A DNA stretch of 5,021 bases from Pelobacter sp. UBA5610 (GTDB taxonomy: Bacteria > Desulfobacterota > Desulfuromonadia > Desulfuromonadales > Syntrophotaleaceae), in assembly GCA_002424645.1 (NCBI GenBank), contig DIKU01000149.1, positions 1 through 5,021 on the forward strand, written 5' to 3'. Position 1 is the first letter of the stretch. The number at the start of each line of letters is the position of its first letter. This document shows positions 4,687-5,021 of this stretch, in pieces. The notes under the pieces were generated by a model. It saw only the letters and a list, made by a program, of their open reading frames with translations. It ran no database searches and was not told the DNA's origin. The position numbers and the translations under genes are program-made.

Positions 4687-5021
4687 GCATTTTTTTCCTT
4701 CAATGCGTCAAGCCGTTTATCAACAGGACCAAAACCCTCGGTTTGCAACAACTTCAGCAGATCGGCAGCAGCCGGGTCCTTTCGCATTTCGCGCAACACG
4801 CTACTCAAACGCTCGTGAAGCTTCTTTTTGGGTCCGAAAACAACAACAGCCGAGGTCGGCAAAGACCTGGAAGTTTTCAAAACTTTAACGCCGGATGCCA
4901 TGGGCAAAGCCTGCACAGCATCGTATTGCGGTTTATCAAGCACCACAGCCCCACCCTTGCCCCGCAATACGGAACGCAAGGCGCTCAGCGGACGAATCGT
5001 CCCTTCCAGAGAAAAGGGCAA
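4683..5021 (-). CDS. PhnD-type periplasmic substrate-binding protein, C-terminal part (partial, 5' end outside window)
   Basis: The frame is open to the window edge and ends with TGA at 4685-4683, giving 112 residues. The order GGAVVLDKPQYDAV, then VKVLKTSRSLPTSAVVVFG, then ERLSSVLREM is the closing part of the second lobe in substrate-binding proteins of the phosphate/phosphite/phosphonate (PhnD) family: a residue that releases the ligand lobe, a strand giving the predicted ligand affinity site, the 'P-x-S/A-VVV' strand and an amphipathic helix. It would bind a small ligand in the periplasm. The ligand cannot be told, since the N-terminal pocket is missing; many homologues sit apart from any phosphonate genes. 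It is followed by the TPR lipoprotein with a 4-nt overlap. A generic type 2 periplasmic binding protein is the alternative. Confidence 0.65.
   Translation of the reverse strand: MPFSLEGTIRPLSALRSVLRGKGGAVVLDKPQYDAVQALPMASGVKVLKTSRSLPTSAVVVFGPKKKLHERLSSVLREMRKDPAAADLLKLLQTEGFGPVDKRLDALKEKNA

Overview
The window reads as ordinary chromosomal DNA of moderate GC with every convincing gene on the minus strand, so transcription runs from the high-coordinate end to the low end. A hopanoid side-chain pair (hpnH, hpnG), SlyD-like FKBP isomerases, a periplasmic sensor protein and a TPR lipoprotein together suggest a Gram-negative, probably anaerobic deltaproteobacterium of the Desulfuromonas/Geobacter/Pelobacter type. 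That assignment is inference from gene content, not from a marker gene.

Layout in transcription order. (1) At 5021-4683 is the 3' end of a PhnD-type periplasmic substrate-binding protein. It overlaps by an ATGA junction a TPR lipoprotein (4686-3943), and a long imperfect hairpin (3918-3860) follows. (2) A leader of about 250-330 nt (3942-3608) without a convincing gene holds a strong stem-loop flanked by 10-nt direct repeats. (3) A tightly packed operon follows: hpnH (radical SAM, 3607-2597), hpnG (nucleoside-phosphorylase fold, 2596-1778) and an FKBP-type peptidyl-prolyl isomerase (1781-1323). Junctions are TGAATG (stop and start adjacent) and ATGA (4-nt overlap). (4) A second FKBP/SlyD-like gene (1148-648), paralogous to the first but with a His/Cys metal-binding tail, has its own upstream region with two small palindromes and a clear intrinsic terminator (619-594). 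(5) After an AT-rich gap, the N-terminus of a membrane-anchored sensor protein with an ABC-type substrate-binding-like domain (407-1) runs off the window.

Function. HpnH joins the 5'-deoxyadenosyl group of SAM to diploptene to give adenosylhopane, and HpnG then removes adenine, opening the route to bacteriohopanepolyols of the membrane. The FKBP coupled to hpnG is not a known pathway enzyme and may act in folding, or may simply share transcription. The lipoprotein and binding-protein pair at the right edge looks like a separate extracytoplasmic unit.

I do not see a mobile element, CRISPR array, tRNA or rRNA, and nothing that convincingly amounts to a new system. The most interesting points are the FKBP-hopanoid coupling, the structured hpnH leader, a probable TTG start for hpnH, and the binding-protein/TPR-lipoprotein pair.
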